Origin: JAWKIJ01 sp041394325
GTDB lineage: Bacteria; Actinomycetota; Acidimicrobiia; Acidimicrobiales; Microtrichaceae
Assembly: GCA_041394325.1 (NCBI GenBank)
Contig: JAWKIJ010000001.1
Coordinates: forward strand, 1,798,001 to 1,862,000
Direction: 5' to 3'
DNA length: 64,000 nt
Notes under the pieces: model-generated
The model's database searches: none
What the model saw: the letters and a program-made list of their open reading frames with translations, nothing else
Told to the model about the DNA's origin: nothing
Shown here: in pieces, positions 56,086-63,401 of the stretch
Numbering within the stretch: position 1 is the first letter of the stretch
Layout: the number at the start of each line of letters is the position of its first letter
Translations under genes and position numbers: made by a program

Positions 56086-56109
56086 TTGCTCTGTCTTCCA
56101 CTAGAAGAA
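56086..56109. promoter_or_regulatory. Operator site D, upstream of sufR2
   Basis: TTGCTCTG - 8 bp - TAGAAGAA, followed at 56110-56126 by a second TTGCTCTG and TAGAAGGG with only a one-base spacer. It lies 60-80 bp before ATG 56167. The left arm deviates most from the consensus, but the doubled half-sites fit autoregulation. Confidence 0.5.
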
Positions 56110-56166
56110 TTGCTCTGCTAGAAGGGTGTGGTCCGAGAACCCTGCCGAGACATACCGGAGACGTCG

Positions 56167-56856
56167 ATGGCCAGAACCGCCTATCCCGTCGATCCGCTGC
56201 TGTTGTTGCAGAGCCGTGCACTGGGGGATCCGACCCGCCACGCGATCTTCGCCCGCATCCGTGACGCCGCGCGGCCGGTCGGGGTGGCCGAGCTGACCGA
56301 ACTGTTCCGACTCAACCACAACGCGATCCGTCAGCACCTCGCGAAGTTGTGCGAGGCGTCCCTCGTGATCGAGGAGCGCGATCGGCCGTCGGGGCCGGGG
56401 CGCCCGCGATTGCGCTACCGGCCGATGCCGGGGGCGATCGAGCGGTGGGGTGGAACGGGTCCCTTCGAGGCGCTATCGACGATGCTGCTCGAACTGCTCC
56501 GGGGCGACGGCGACGCTCGGGACGTGGGGCGCCGGGCAGGGCGCCGCCTCGCGGTGGAGTACGGCCCTGACGCCGACACCGTCGAGATACTCGACGCAGT
56601 CGGTCGCCGTCTCGGCTTCGAACCCCAGGTTTACAACACGTCTTCGGGGATCGACGTGGTCCTCGGTCGCTGTCCCTTCGTGGGTCCCGCGACGGTGGCA
56701 CCCGAGATCGTCTGTGAGTTGCACCGCGGAATTGCCGAGGGAGTCGCCGACGCGTCGGCGGACGGTTCGTCGGTCACCGACCTCGTCGTCGGGCCGCCGG
56801 AGCGGGCGGGATGCAGGATCAGAGTGGCGATGGAGACCGAGGGAGGCATCTCATGA
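56167..56856 (+). CDS. SufR-like Fe-S-sensing transcriptional regulator (second copy)
   Basis: 229 residues, a paralogue of the gene at 52935: HTH RALGDPTRHAIFARIRDAA and LFRLNHNAIRQHLAKLC, then CPFVGPATVAPEIVC (the same C-x13-C spacing) and a third Cys in ERAGCRIRV. Cysteines suitable for an Fe-S cluster are thus conserved in both copies. ATG 56167 is chosen for the HTH start. Its stop overlaps the next gene by ATGA, pairing it with a small zinc-ribbon protein. Operator D is immediately upstream. Confidence 0.82.
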   Translation: MARTAYPVDPLLLLQSRALGDPTRHAIFARIRDAARPVGVAELTELFRLNHNAIRQHLAKLCEASLVIEERDRPSGPGRPRLRYRPMPGAIERWGGTGPFEALSTMLLELLRGDGDARDVGRRAGRRLAVEYGPDADTVEILDAVGRRLGFEPQVYNTSSGIDVVLGRCPFVGPATVAPEIVCELHRGIAEGVADASADGSSVTDLVVGPPERAGCRIRVAMETEGGIS

Positions 56857-57164
56857 GCGAGGACGACACACTGGCCGCGGCGATGATCCGATTGCGGGGA
56901 GCGGGCTACACCGCGGACCTCGTAGCCACCGAGGATGGCCAACTGTCCTGCGGGAGTTGCGGAGCGGTGGAGGATCCTGCGGCGATGCGGGTCGACACGA
57001 CCTTGCGCTTCGAGGGGTCGAGCGATCCCGGCGACGAGGCGATCCTGCTGGCGGTGTCGTGTGAATGTGGCCGGATGGCGCTGTATAGCGCGGCGTACGG
57101 CCCCGCCGCTTCCTCCGCCGACGGCGCCGTGTTGCGTCGCTTCGCGACCCGGCAGCACACGTGA
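56853..57164 (+). CDS. Small zinc-ribbon protein coupled to sufR2
   Basis: 103 residues with one CxxC (CGSCG about 33-37) and a later CxC (CEC, about 70-72) that together could bind zinc, in a compact alpha/beta domain (RLRGAGYTADLVATEDG). Similar small proteins are scattered in actinobacteria without known function. It is coupled by ATGA to the second SufR-like gene, so it may work with that regulator, but this is only by position. Confidence 0.68.
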   Translation: MSEDDTLAAAMIRLRGAGYTADLVATEDGQLSCGSCGAVEDPAAMRVDTTLRFEGSSDPGDEAILLAVSCECGRMALYSAAYGPAASSADGAVLRRFATRQHT

Positions 57165-57327
57165 GCAGGCCGGCGGGCTCGGTGTCCGCCCGCGGCGCCC
57201 CTGCACCGTGACGATCGGGGCGCCGCCGAAATAGAGGTGCGGCCGGGGGTCTACCGCGTTCTAGTGTCGCCTGACGCGGTGCCGTCGCAGGGACGGCACC
57301 CCGCCCACGCCACACGGAGGTCGGTCG

Positions 57328-58317
57328 ATGACCAGTTCCAAGGCCGTCGAAGCCGTCGGCCTCGTCAAGCGATTCGGCGACAAGACCGCGCTCGGCGGCG
57401 TCGATCTCGTGGTGGAGACCGGAACGGTCCCGGCCGTGTTGGGACCCAATGGAGCGGGGAAGACCACCGCGGTGCGCATCCTCACCACGCTGACCGCACC
57501 CGACGAGGGCAGTGCCCGGGTCGCCGGGTTCGACGTCGTCGGGCATCCGGGTGAGGTCCGCCGTCGCATCGGGCTCGCGGCGCAGGACGCGACGGTGGAT
57601 CCGCTGCTCACGGGGTTCGAGAACCTCGTGATGATCGGTGAACTGCACCAGATGCGGCGCGCCGACGCCAAGGCGCGTGCCGCCGAGTTGCTCGACGAGT
57701 TCGATCTCGCCGATGCGGCGGGGAAGGTGAGCGGGTCGTACTCGGGCGGGATGCGACGTCGTCTCGACCTGGCCGCAACCCTGGTCGCGAGACCCCAGGT
57801 CTTGTTCCTCGACGAACCCACCACGGGCCTCGACCCCCGGGCCCGCAACGACTTGTGGGAGGTGTTGGAGCAACTGGTCCATCGCGGTGTCTCGATCCTG
57901 CTGACGACCCAGTACCTGGAGGAGGCGGACCGCCTTGCCGACGACATCGTGGTCGTCGATCACGGGCGTGTGATCGCGCGGGGCGATGCCCGGAGCCTCA
58001 AACGGCAGGTGGGCGGTGACAACATCGGCGTCACGGTCTCGAGTGCGGGGAGCCTCGACGAGGTTGCGTCGCTGCTGGGCGCCGTCACCGGTACCGCGGC
58101 ACTCGTCGATCGTGCGGCACGAACGGCCACCTCCCCGACGGGGCACGGTGTCGTCGGCCTTGCCGAGGTTGCCAACGCACTCGCGGCCGCAGGGGTGGAG
58201 GTCGAGGACCTGAGCCTCCGTCAACCCACACTCGACGAGGTGTTCCTCACCCTCACCGGGGCACCGGCCGATGCCGGCGACCAACTCGACGCCGCCCCCG
58301 GAGCGGTCGCCCTATGA
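57328..58317 (+). CDS. ABC-2 exporter ATP-binding protein, DrrA type
   Basis: 329 residues. Walker A LGPNGAGKTTAVRIL, Q-loop region RIGLAAQDATVDPLLTG, signature VSGSYSGGMRRRLDLAATLV, Walker B VLFLDEPTTGLDPRARNDLW and switch His replaced by a QYLEEADRLAD loop, typical of daunorubicin-resistance (DrrA) ATPases. The C-terminal extension (about 220-320) has the DrrA SLRQPTLDEVFLTLTG domain. The last residues overlap the permease start by ATGA. It probably exports a lipid or drug-like compound. Confidence 0.9.
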   Translation: MTSSKAVEAVGLVKRFGDKTALGGVDLVVETGTVPAVLGPNGAGKTTAVRILTTLTAPDEGSARVAGFDVVGHPGEVRRRIGLAAQDATVDPLLTGFENLVMIGELHQMRRADAKARAAELLDEFDLADAAGKVSGSYSGGMRRRLDLAATLVARPQVLFLDEPTTGLDPRARNDLWEVLEQLVHRGVSILLTTQYLEEADRLADDIVVVDHGRVIARGDARSLKRQVGGDNIGVTVSSAGSLDEVASLLGAVTGTAALVDRAARTATSPTGHGVVGLAEVANALAAAGVEVEDLSLRQPTLDEVFLTLTGAPADAGDQLDAAPGAVAL

Positions 58318-59183
58318 CCGCCGTCACGACCCTCGGAGGCACCGAAGTGCTGGACCAGCGGACCGATCCCCATCCACCGAGGGGTGTGCTCCACGACGTC
58401 TGGGTCATCGCCCGGCGAGGCCTGGTGCACATGAAGCGACAACCGGAGGCGCTGAGCGACGCGACGATCCAGCCGATCATGTTCGTCGTGCTGTTCGCCT
58501 ACGTGTTCGGCGGCGCGATCAAGGTGGGTGCGAACGGGACCGCCCAGCAGTACCGCGAGTTCCTGATGGGCGGCATCATCGCCCAGACCATCGTGTTCAG
58601 TGCGTTCGGCGTCGCGATGGGGATCGCCAACGACCGGAAGAATCAGGCGGTCGACCGGTTCCGGTCGATGCCCATTTCCCGCGGAGCGGTGCTCGGTGGT
58701 CACGCCGTCGCCAACCTCATCAAGGCAGCGCTGCCGATCGTGTTGATGTCGATCACCGGCTACATCGTCGGATGGCGGATCCGAGGTGGTTGGATCGACA
58801 CTCTGGGCGCCTACGGCCTCACCTTCGCGTTCGCCTTCGCGATGATCTGGATCGGGGTGTTGTTGGGCAGCGTCGTCGCCACCCCCGAGGGTGTGACGGG
58901 CATCGCGTTCGCCGCGCTGTTCCCCATCACCTTCGTCGCCTCCACGTTCGTTCCGCTCGGTTCGATGCCGACCGCGTTGCGCACCATCGCGACCTGGAAC
59001 CCCGCCACCACGTTGTCCGATGGGCTCCGGCGTCTGTTCGGCAACCCCCACAGCACGGCGGCAGCGGACAGCGCGTGGCCGCTGCGCCATCCGGTGGCGT
59101 ACACGTGGCTGTGGATCGCGGGGATCATCGTCATCTGCGCGCCGCTGGCCGTGCGTGCCTACCAGCGCTCCATCGACAACTGA
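58314..59183 (+). CDS. ABC-2 exporter permease, DrrB type
   Basis: 289 residues with six spans. MKRQPEALSDATIQPIMFVVLF, MGGIIAQTIVFSAFGVAMGIAND and LFPITFVASTFVPLGSMP followed by IATWNPATTLSDGLRRLFGN are ABC-2 family features matching DrrB. It is coupled to the ATPase by ATGA overlap. The pair forms a minimal exporter; the cargo is unknown. Confidence 0.9.
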   Translation: MTAVTTLGGTEVLDQRTDPHPPRGVLHDVWVIARRGLVHMKRQPEALSDATIQPIMFVVLFAYVFGGAIKVGANGTAQQYREFLMGGIIAQTIVFSAFGVAMGIANDRKNQAVDRFRSMPISRGAVLGGHAVANLIKAALPIVLMSITGYIVGWRIRGGWIDTLGAYGLTFAFAFAMIWIGVLLGSVVATPEGVTGIAFAALFPITFVASTFVPLGSMPTALRTIATWNPATTLSDGLRRLFGNPHSTAAADSAWPLRHPVAYTWLWIAGIIVICAPLAVRAYQRSIDN

Positions 59184-59203
59184 GCGGGGTCGGCGCGGCG
59201 GAT

Positions 59204-59710
59204 TTAGCCGTGACCGTGACGACGGACACCGCCGTACTTCATCCGCGTGTCGGAGTTGTTCGCCGCCCGCGGCTCGTCGTCACGGAGTGCCAGATCGACC
59301 ACCTCCCCGACGAAGAGGGTGTGGCTGCCGAGCGGAAGGGTGTGAGCCACCGCGCAGTCGAACCACGCGAGCGCCTCGTCGAACACGGGGGCTCCCGTGG
59401 TCGCTTCGTGGACCGGTCGGCCGTTGAGGGTCCCCGCCTCGTAGGCCGCGGGTTTGGAGAACTTGACGAACACCCTCGTGTCGTCGGCGGTCCACAGGTT
59501 GACGGTGAAGGCGCCACTGTCGGTGATGAGCCGATGGGTGAGTGCCGCCGTGTCGACGGACACGCCCAGTAGCACCGGCTCCATCGACAACTGGCTGACC
59601 CATGTGGTGGTCATCGCGTTGCGCTCGTCGCCCGATCTCGACCCCACGAGGGTGAGTGCGTTGGGGATCCTCCAACACGCCCGGTTCACGAGCTCGTCGT
59701 CGAGGGCCAT
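59204..59710 (-). CDS. Flavin reductase-like FMN-binding protein
   Basis: 168 residues of the flavin-reductase-like split-barrel family: NALTLVGSRSGDERNAMTTTW, SMEPVLLGVSVDTAALTHRLI, SGAFTVNLWTADDTRVFVKFS and SHTLFVGEVVDLALRDD. It may supply reduced flavin to a monooxygenase or act on another flavin. Start ATG 59710, with TAGCCT upstream at leaderless spacing. It is convergent with the DrrB-like gene and 26 nt from the methyltransferase gene, same strand. Confidence 0.85.
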   Translation of the reverse strand: MALDDELVNRACWRIPNALTLVGSRSGDERNAMTTTWVSQLSMEPVLLGVSVDTAALTHRLITDSGAFTVNLWTADDTRVFVKFSKPAAYEAGTLNGRPVHEATTGAPVFDEALAWFDCAVAHTLPLGSHTLFVGEVVDLALRDDEPRAANNSDTRMKYGGVRRHGHG

Positions 59711-59717
59711 GACGGCG

Positions 59718-59723
59718 AGGCTA
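59718..59723 (-). promoter_or_regulatory. -10 box TAGCCT of the flavin reductase-like gene, leaderless layout
   Basis: On the minus strand TAGCCT ends 7 nt before ATG 59710, the same hexamer as at the thiolase-like gene. Confidence 0.4.
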
Positions 59724-59736
59724 TGCCACGCGTCGG

Positions 59737-60534
59737 TTACACCTCGGTGTTCACGCGCTCGGCGACGAGCGCGACGGCCGAGAGGTGGTCCGACCAGCGG
59801 GTGAAGCAACGGCGCATCTCGTTGACGCGTCGTCGAGCCGCACCGTCGCGGGCGACGTTGGTGCAGAACCGGGCGGTTGCGAGCAGCCCTTCGTCCGCGA
59901 CGATCCGTGCCGGTGACAACAAGGCCATCGGTGCGTGGAGTTCCCGGCGGACCACGAACCCGTTGTTCTCGAGCAACTCCCGCCACGCAGAGGTGCGAAG
60001 CGGCCGGGCCCCGACGTGGATCGTGTGGGAGAGATCGTCCCATATCTGCTGCTCGACAGCGTCGTCGAGGTCCTCGGGAACGACGGAGAGCTCGTGGATC
60101 GCGTATCGACCTCCCGGTGCGAGCAGGCGGGCCGCCTCGCGGACGACGGCGAGCTTGTTGTCGTCGCTCTGCATGGTCAGCATCGCCTCGCCGACGACGA
60201 CCGTTGCCGTGCCGTCGTCCATGGGCACATGTTGTGCATGTGCGGTCAACACGGTCCCCCCGGCGGATCCCACCGCCGTGCCGGTGGCCGCGACGGCGTC
60301 CTCGTTCGGGTCGACCGCCGTATAGGACGCCGGGCCACGGGCCACGATCAGCTTCGCCGTGGCGCCGATTCCGGGAGCGAACTCGACGACGCGGTCGGTG
60401 CTGGTGACGTCGACCGCGTCGAGCATGGTGGAGGTGAGCTTGCGGCCGCCCGGTCGGAGCACGGTCTTGCCGAGCCTGGCCAACAACCAGTGGCCCTGGA
60501 TCTTCTCGGTCGGCGCGGTGCTGGTGATGGTCAT
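59737..60534 (-). CDS. SAM-dependent methyltransferase
   Basis: 265 residues, class I fold: VVEFAPGIGATAKLIVARG (motif I), YTAVDPNEDAVA (motif II), AQHVPMDDGTATVVVGEAML and RLLAPGGRYAIHELSVVP (post-motifs), then a C-terminal helical cap. This matches methyltransferases of the UbiE/type 11 group; the substrate is unknown. GAGGAG precedes ATG 60534. An IdeR-like box (60554-60567) lies upstream, so it may respond to iron. Confidence 0.83.
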   Translation of the reverse strand: MTITSTAPTEKIQGHWLLARLGKTVLRPGGRKLTSTMLDAVDVTSTDRVVEFAPGIGATAKLIVARGPASYTAVDPNEDAVAATGTAVGSAGGTVLTAHAQHVPMDDGTATVVVGEAMLTMQSDDNKLAVVREAARLLAPGGRYAIHELSVVPEDLDDAVEQQIWDDLSHTIHVGARPLRTSAWRELLENNGFVVRRELHAPMALLSPARIVADEGLLATARFCTNVARDGAARRRVNEMRRCFTRWSDHLSAVALVAERVNTEV

Positions 60535-60553
60535 ATCGAACTCCTCAACGTTG

Positions 60554-60567
60554 TTAGGGATACCTTA
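60554..60567. promoter_or_regulatory. Possible IdeR/DtxR iron box
   Basis: TTAGG-N4-CCTTA agrees with the DtxR/IdeR core TTAGG-N4-CCTAA at nine of ten fixed positions. It lies 20-33 bp before the methyltransferase start and overlaps TAAGGT, a possible -10 box for it. It is also within 60 bp of the divergent AraC gene. Confidence 0.45.
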
Positions 60568-60624
60568 CATCCGGAGTTCGCGGTCTTCCATGAAATCAAC
60601 CACATTCCACGGCAAACTGCCCCG

Positions 60625-61053
60625 ATGACGCCTGAACGCCTCGTCGAATTGGCGTCGCTTCGTCGGGCGCGCGACCTCATGGATCGTGAGTTCGCCGAGC
60701 CGCTCGAGGTGGCCGTCCTCGCGCGTGCCGCCGACATGTCGCCGGCGCACTTCTCCCGCCGATTTCGCGAGGCGTACGGCGAGACCCCCTATGCGTATCT
60801 CATGACCCGTCGGATCGAGCGGGCAAAGGACCTGCTGCGCCACGGAGCATCGGTGACCGAGGCGTGTATGGCGGTCGGCTGCACGTCGCTCGGGTCGTTC
60901 AGTGCCCGCTTCACGGAGATCGTCGGTACCACCCCGTCGCGCTACCGCGGGCTCGACCACGGCGGATGGGAGGAGATGTCGTCATGTGTCCGCAAGCTCG
61001 CCACCCGTCCCCTGCGCCATCGCGACGACGAGACGGTGCGGGCCGTGGTCTGA
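60625..61053 (+). CDS. AraC-family transcriptional regulator, short form
   Basis: 142 residues, just the AraC DNA-binding domain with two HTH motifs (LARAADMSPAHFSRRFREAYG, MAVGCTSLGSFSARFTEIVG) and the conserved ETPYAYLMTRRIERAKDLL. No ligand-binding domain. It is divergent from the methyltransferase gene and is the likely local regulator of it or of a partner. ATG 60625 is preferred over upstream codons since the HTH region begins just after. Confidence 0.85.
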   Translation: MTPERLVELASLRRARDLMDREFAEPLEVAVLARAADMSPAHFSRRFREAYGETPYAYLMTRRIERAKDLLRHGASVTEACMAVGCTSLGSFSARFTEIVGTTPSRYRGLDHGGWEEMSSCVRKLATRPLRHRDDETVRAVV

Positions 61054-61174
61054 ACCGAGTCGTATCGGGATCGGCACGAACGGTGGCAGCGCCCACGATG
61101 CACCTGGGGGTCGGCGATCCTGTTCCGACCGCGAACCGAGCAGGATCGGAGAAGCCCCGGTCGGGGCGGCTTCG

Positions 61175-61180
61175 TAGGGT
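61175..61180 (+). promoter_or_regulatory. -10 box TAGGGT of the VOC gene, leaderless layout
   Basis: TAGGGT ends 6 nt before ATG 61187; the spacer CAAACC has no ribosome site. Confidence 0.45.
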
Positions 61181-61186
61181 CAAACC

Positions 61187-61585
61187 ATGACCATCACCGT
61201 CTCCACCATGTTCATCACCGTCAACGACCCGGAGGAGGCGCTCGGCTTCTACCGCGACGCCCTCGGGTTGGAGGTCCGCAACGACGTCTCCGCCAACGGA
61301 TTCCGCTGGGTCACCCTCGGTGCCCCGGGTCAGGACGTCTCGATCGTGTTGTCTCAACCACACGGCGGTCGGTCGCCGGTGGAGGGCGACGCCCTGGCCG
61401 AGCTCGTCACCAAGGGGTCGATGCAGGCGGCGATCTTCCGCGCCGGGGATCTCGACGCCGTGTTCGAGCGGGTCGCCGCGTCGGGTGCCGAGGTCCTGGA
61501 GGAGCCGACCGAGCAGCCGTGGGGCGTGCGTGACTGCGCGTTCCGGGACCCGTCGGGGAACCTCGTCCGCATCGCGCAGGCGTGA
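61187..61585 (+). CDS. VOC-family (glyoxalase/dioxygenase-like) protein
   Basis: 132 residues with the two-module VOC fold: MFITVNDPEEALGFYRDALG, GFRWVTLGAPGQDVSIVLSQ, and EPTEQPWGVRDCAFRDPSGN at the end. These match small glyoxalase/bleomycin-resistance-type proteins that bind a metal or a small molecule; a specific reaction is not predictable. The ending FRDPSGNLVRI is the family hallmark. Confidence 0.87.
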   Translation: MTITVSTMFITVNDPEEALGFYRDALGLEVRNDVSANGFRWVTLGAPGQDVSIVLSQPHGGRSPVEGDALAELVTKGSMQAAIFRAGDLDAVFERVAASGAEVLEEPTEQPWGVRDCAFRDPSGNLVRIAQA

Positions 61586-61625
61586 TGGGTCGCGTCGTCG
61601 GTCCGATCGAGAGCGGGGATTGCTA

Positions 61626-61649
61626 TTCTTCGACTTTGCACTAGAGAAA
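61626..61649. promoter_or_regulatory. Operator site E, upstream of the ferredoxin gene
   Basis: TTCTTCGA - 8 bp - TAGAGAAA. It is followed by a short AT-rich stretch and the ferredoxin start about 90 bp on. TATTCT (61624-61629) is a possible overlapping -10 box. Confidence 0.55.
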
Positions 61650-61737
61650 TGCGGGGTGTCGTCATGGGCTGTCGCCGTCGTCGGAGTTGGGATCACTGCG
61701 GGGTGCCACGTCGCGTGTTGCTCCGGTGGGTCCGGCC

Positions 61738-61995
61738 GTGACGGCCCGCAAACCCGACGGGGTGAGCGAATCGCTGCTCGTGAAGGCGCATCCCGGTCTG
61801 TGCGAGGGGTGGGGCAACTGCCACCGTTGGGCGCCGGACGTGTATCCGCTCGACTCCGAGGGGATCATCGACGTGCACATGTTGGAGGTTCCCCCCGACC
61901 GTGCCGTCGATGCCTGGAACGCTGCGATGGCGTGTCCGGCCGGAGTGATCTCGATCGTTGACGTCGTCCGTCGCGAGGGCGCACCGGTCGCCTGA
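61738..61995 (+). CDS. Ferredoxin, 3Fe-4S type, P450-associated
   Basis: 85 residues. The Cys pattern LCEGWGNCHRWAPDVY (Cys-x5-Cys) and ACPAGVISIVD (CP) fits the small ferredoxins that pass electrons to P450s. A fourth ligand may be His or water, as in 3Fe-4S members. GTG 61738 is proposed because its GTGA overlaps the stop of a 25-codon open frame (61664-61741, M-G-C-R...) that could be a leader; GTG 61762 is an alternative. A likely partner is the CYP125-like P450. Confidence 0.8.
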   Translation: MTARKPDGVSESLLVKAHPGLCEGWGNCHRWAPDVYPLDSEGIIDVHMLEVPPDRAVDAWNAAMACPAGVISIVDVVRREGAPVA

Positions 61996-62018
61996 CCGGC
62001 CACCCAATCCACTCCTAG

Positions 62019-62079
62019 CACCTGTTTTGTCGCGCGAAAGTCGCGCGTACGCCGCGACTTTCGCGCGACAAAACAGGTG
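62019..62079. repeat. 27-bp perfect inverted repeat, possible bidirectional terminator
   Basis: Arms at 62019-62045 and 62053-62079 match over all 27 bp around a 7-nt loop (CGTACGC). The arm contains TTTTG and two copies of GTCGCGCG. It sits between the convergent ferredoxin and RIC genes, where a shared terminator is expected; the arms are longer than most terminator stems, so a mobile or repetitive element is also possible. Confidence 0.65.
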
Positions 62080-62119
62080 GGAGGGGGAAGGTGGGGGGCG
62101 GGGGCGCTCGGGGGGGGGG

Positions 62120-62814
62120 TCAGTCCTCGGCGGCGCCGGCCATCCGGAGCGCTGCGGGGAACAGCACGTGGTTCTCCTTGTGGACGTGCAGGTGGGTGTC
62201 GGCCTCTATGTCGGCCAGCCGCTGGTACAGCGACTGGTAGCTCGCGCAGGCGTCGGCGGGAGCCGTGTAGTCTCCCGTCGCACTGCGGAGTGACTCGAGC
62301 AGCTCGCCCGCACCGTCGTGTTCGAGCGTCATCATGCGGATGGGGTTGGCGATCGAACCGAACGGAAACTCCGTCTGTCCCGCTGCGAGTGCGGCGATGG
62401 CGGGAAACAGGATCCGCTCCTCCTTCATGAGGTGCGGATCGAGGTCCTCGCGGAGGGCGGCCACGAGGCGGCGTACCTCGGCGAGCTCGGGGTGTCGTTC
62501 GCCGTGCACCGAGAGCACCTTCGCTGCGAGGGCGTCCAGCAGCGGCAGCTCCTCGTGCAGGTACCGGTGGTGCTGTTCGACGATGTGCTCGGCCAGCGCG
62601 GCCGGATCGAGCGTGGCCCACTCGGTGTCGCCGGCGTCCAGGACAGCGAGTTCGGACGTCACGAGATCCGGGTCGAGGCCGGCGGCCTTGGACGCCTCGA
62701 CGATGCTTCGGGTGCCGTGACAGCAGTAGTCGAGGCCGAGTCGGTCGAAGACCGCGCCGCGGCGGGATTGGCAGTGACGGCATCGGCAAGCGTGGTCGCG
62801 GTCGTAGTGGCCAT
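62120..62814 (-). CDS. Iron-sulfur cluster repair di-iron protein (RIC/YtfE/ScdA), one frame change
   Basis: About 231 residues. The N terminus (ADAVTANPAAARVFDRLGLD, then DYCCHGTRSIVEA) carries the ScdA_N Cys pair, and the hemerythrin-like domain supplies His/Glu ligands (EQHHRYLHEELPLLD, HLMKEERILFPA, EHDGAGELLESL, HVHKENHVLFPA). It restores Fe-S clusters damaged by NO or oxidants. A one-base loss at GCGCGGTC (about 62750) splits it; without the join it would lack the Cys domain. GGAGG precedes ATG 62814. Operator F lies 27 bp upstream. Confidence 0.88.
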
Positions 62815-62840
62815 CGTCGTGTCCTCCGATCGAGGTGATG

Positions 62841-62864
62841 TTTCTCTATCAGATAGTAGAGAAA
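62841..62864. promoter_or_regulatory. Operator site F, upstream of RIC
   Basis: TTTCTCTA - 8 bp - TAGAGAAA, a perfect inverted repeat and the best site of the set. It is centred about 40 bp from the RIC start. The following AAGCAG is shared with site A at sufB. Confidence 0.65.
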
Positions 62865-62945
62865 AGCAGGGTTGGCTGCACGGCATCACGTACGGGTGGG
62901 CCCGATGTCACACCGCCCGGAGCCCGGGTCCCGCCCGGTCCGGTG

Positions 62946-63362
62946 CTAGTCGACCAACGAACCCGGATCGTCGGGGACGTCGACTCCGTAGAGCGTCAAT
63001 ACGTCGAGCGGAACGATCTGGAGGGTGGCCGCGGCGGTCGAGGCCAGCACCACCGGCGCGGCTGCTCCGTCGTGGTGTGCCCGCAGCCAGTTGAGGGCGG
63101 TGACACACCATCGGTCGCCGGGCTTCAGACCGGGAAAGCGGTACTGCGGTGCCGCGGTGGTCAGATCGTTGCCGATGGATCGTTGATGTTCGAGGAACTC
63201 CGCCGTCACGACCGCGCAGATGGTGTGGCGGCCCCGGTCCTCGGGGCCTGAGCGACAGCATCCGTCGCGGAAGAAGCCGGTCATCGGCTCGGTGCCACAG
63301 GGTTCGAGGAGGCCACCCAACACGTTGTGCTCGGTGCGCTCATCTGGATCGATCGCCCTCAT
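62946..63362 (-). CDS. DUF2237-family protein
   Basis: 138 residues matching DUF2237: NVLGGLLEPCGTEPMTGFFRDGCC at the N terminus, HTICAVVTAEFLEHQRSIGNDL, FPGLKPGDRWCVTALNW and VVLASTAAATLQIVPLDVL. Several conserved Cys suggest a metal or redox role, but no function is known. It is divergent from AlkD. Confidence 0.85.
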   Translation of the reverse strand: MRAIDPDERTEHNVLGGLLEPCGTEPMTGFFRDGCCRSGPEDRGRHTICAVVTAEFLEHQRSIGNDLTTAAPQYRFPGLKPGDRWCVTALNWLRAHHDGAAAPVVLASTAAATLQIVPLDVLTLYGVDVPDDPGSLVD

Positions 63363-63387
63363 CGTCCGAGTCTGCCCGGTCGGTGGT

Positions 63388-63393
63388 TACGGT
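63388..63393 (+). promoter_or_regulatory. -10 box TACGGT of the AlkD-like gene, leaderless layout
   Basis: TACGGT ends 8 nt before ATG 63402. Confidence 0.4.
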
Positions 63394-63401
63394 GTCAGGC
63401 C

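Noticed and set aside
62120..62662. Hemerythrin-only protein starting at 62662
   Set aside because: The ScdA-type Cys domain is encoded directly upstream and only separated by a one-base frame change, so the full RIC protein is the better reading.
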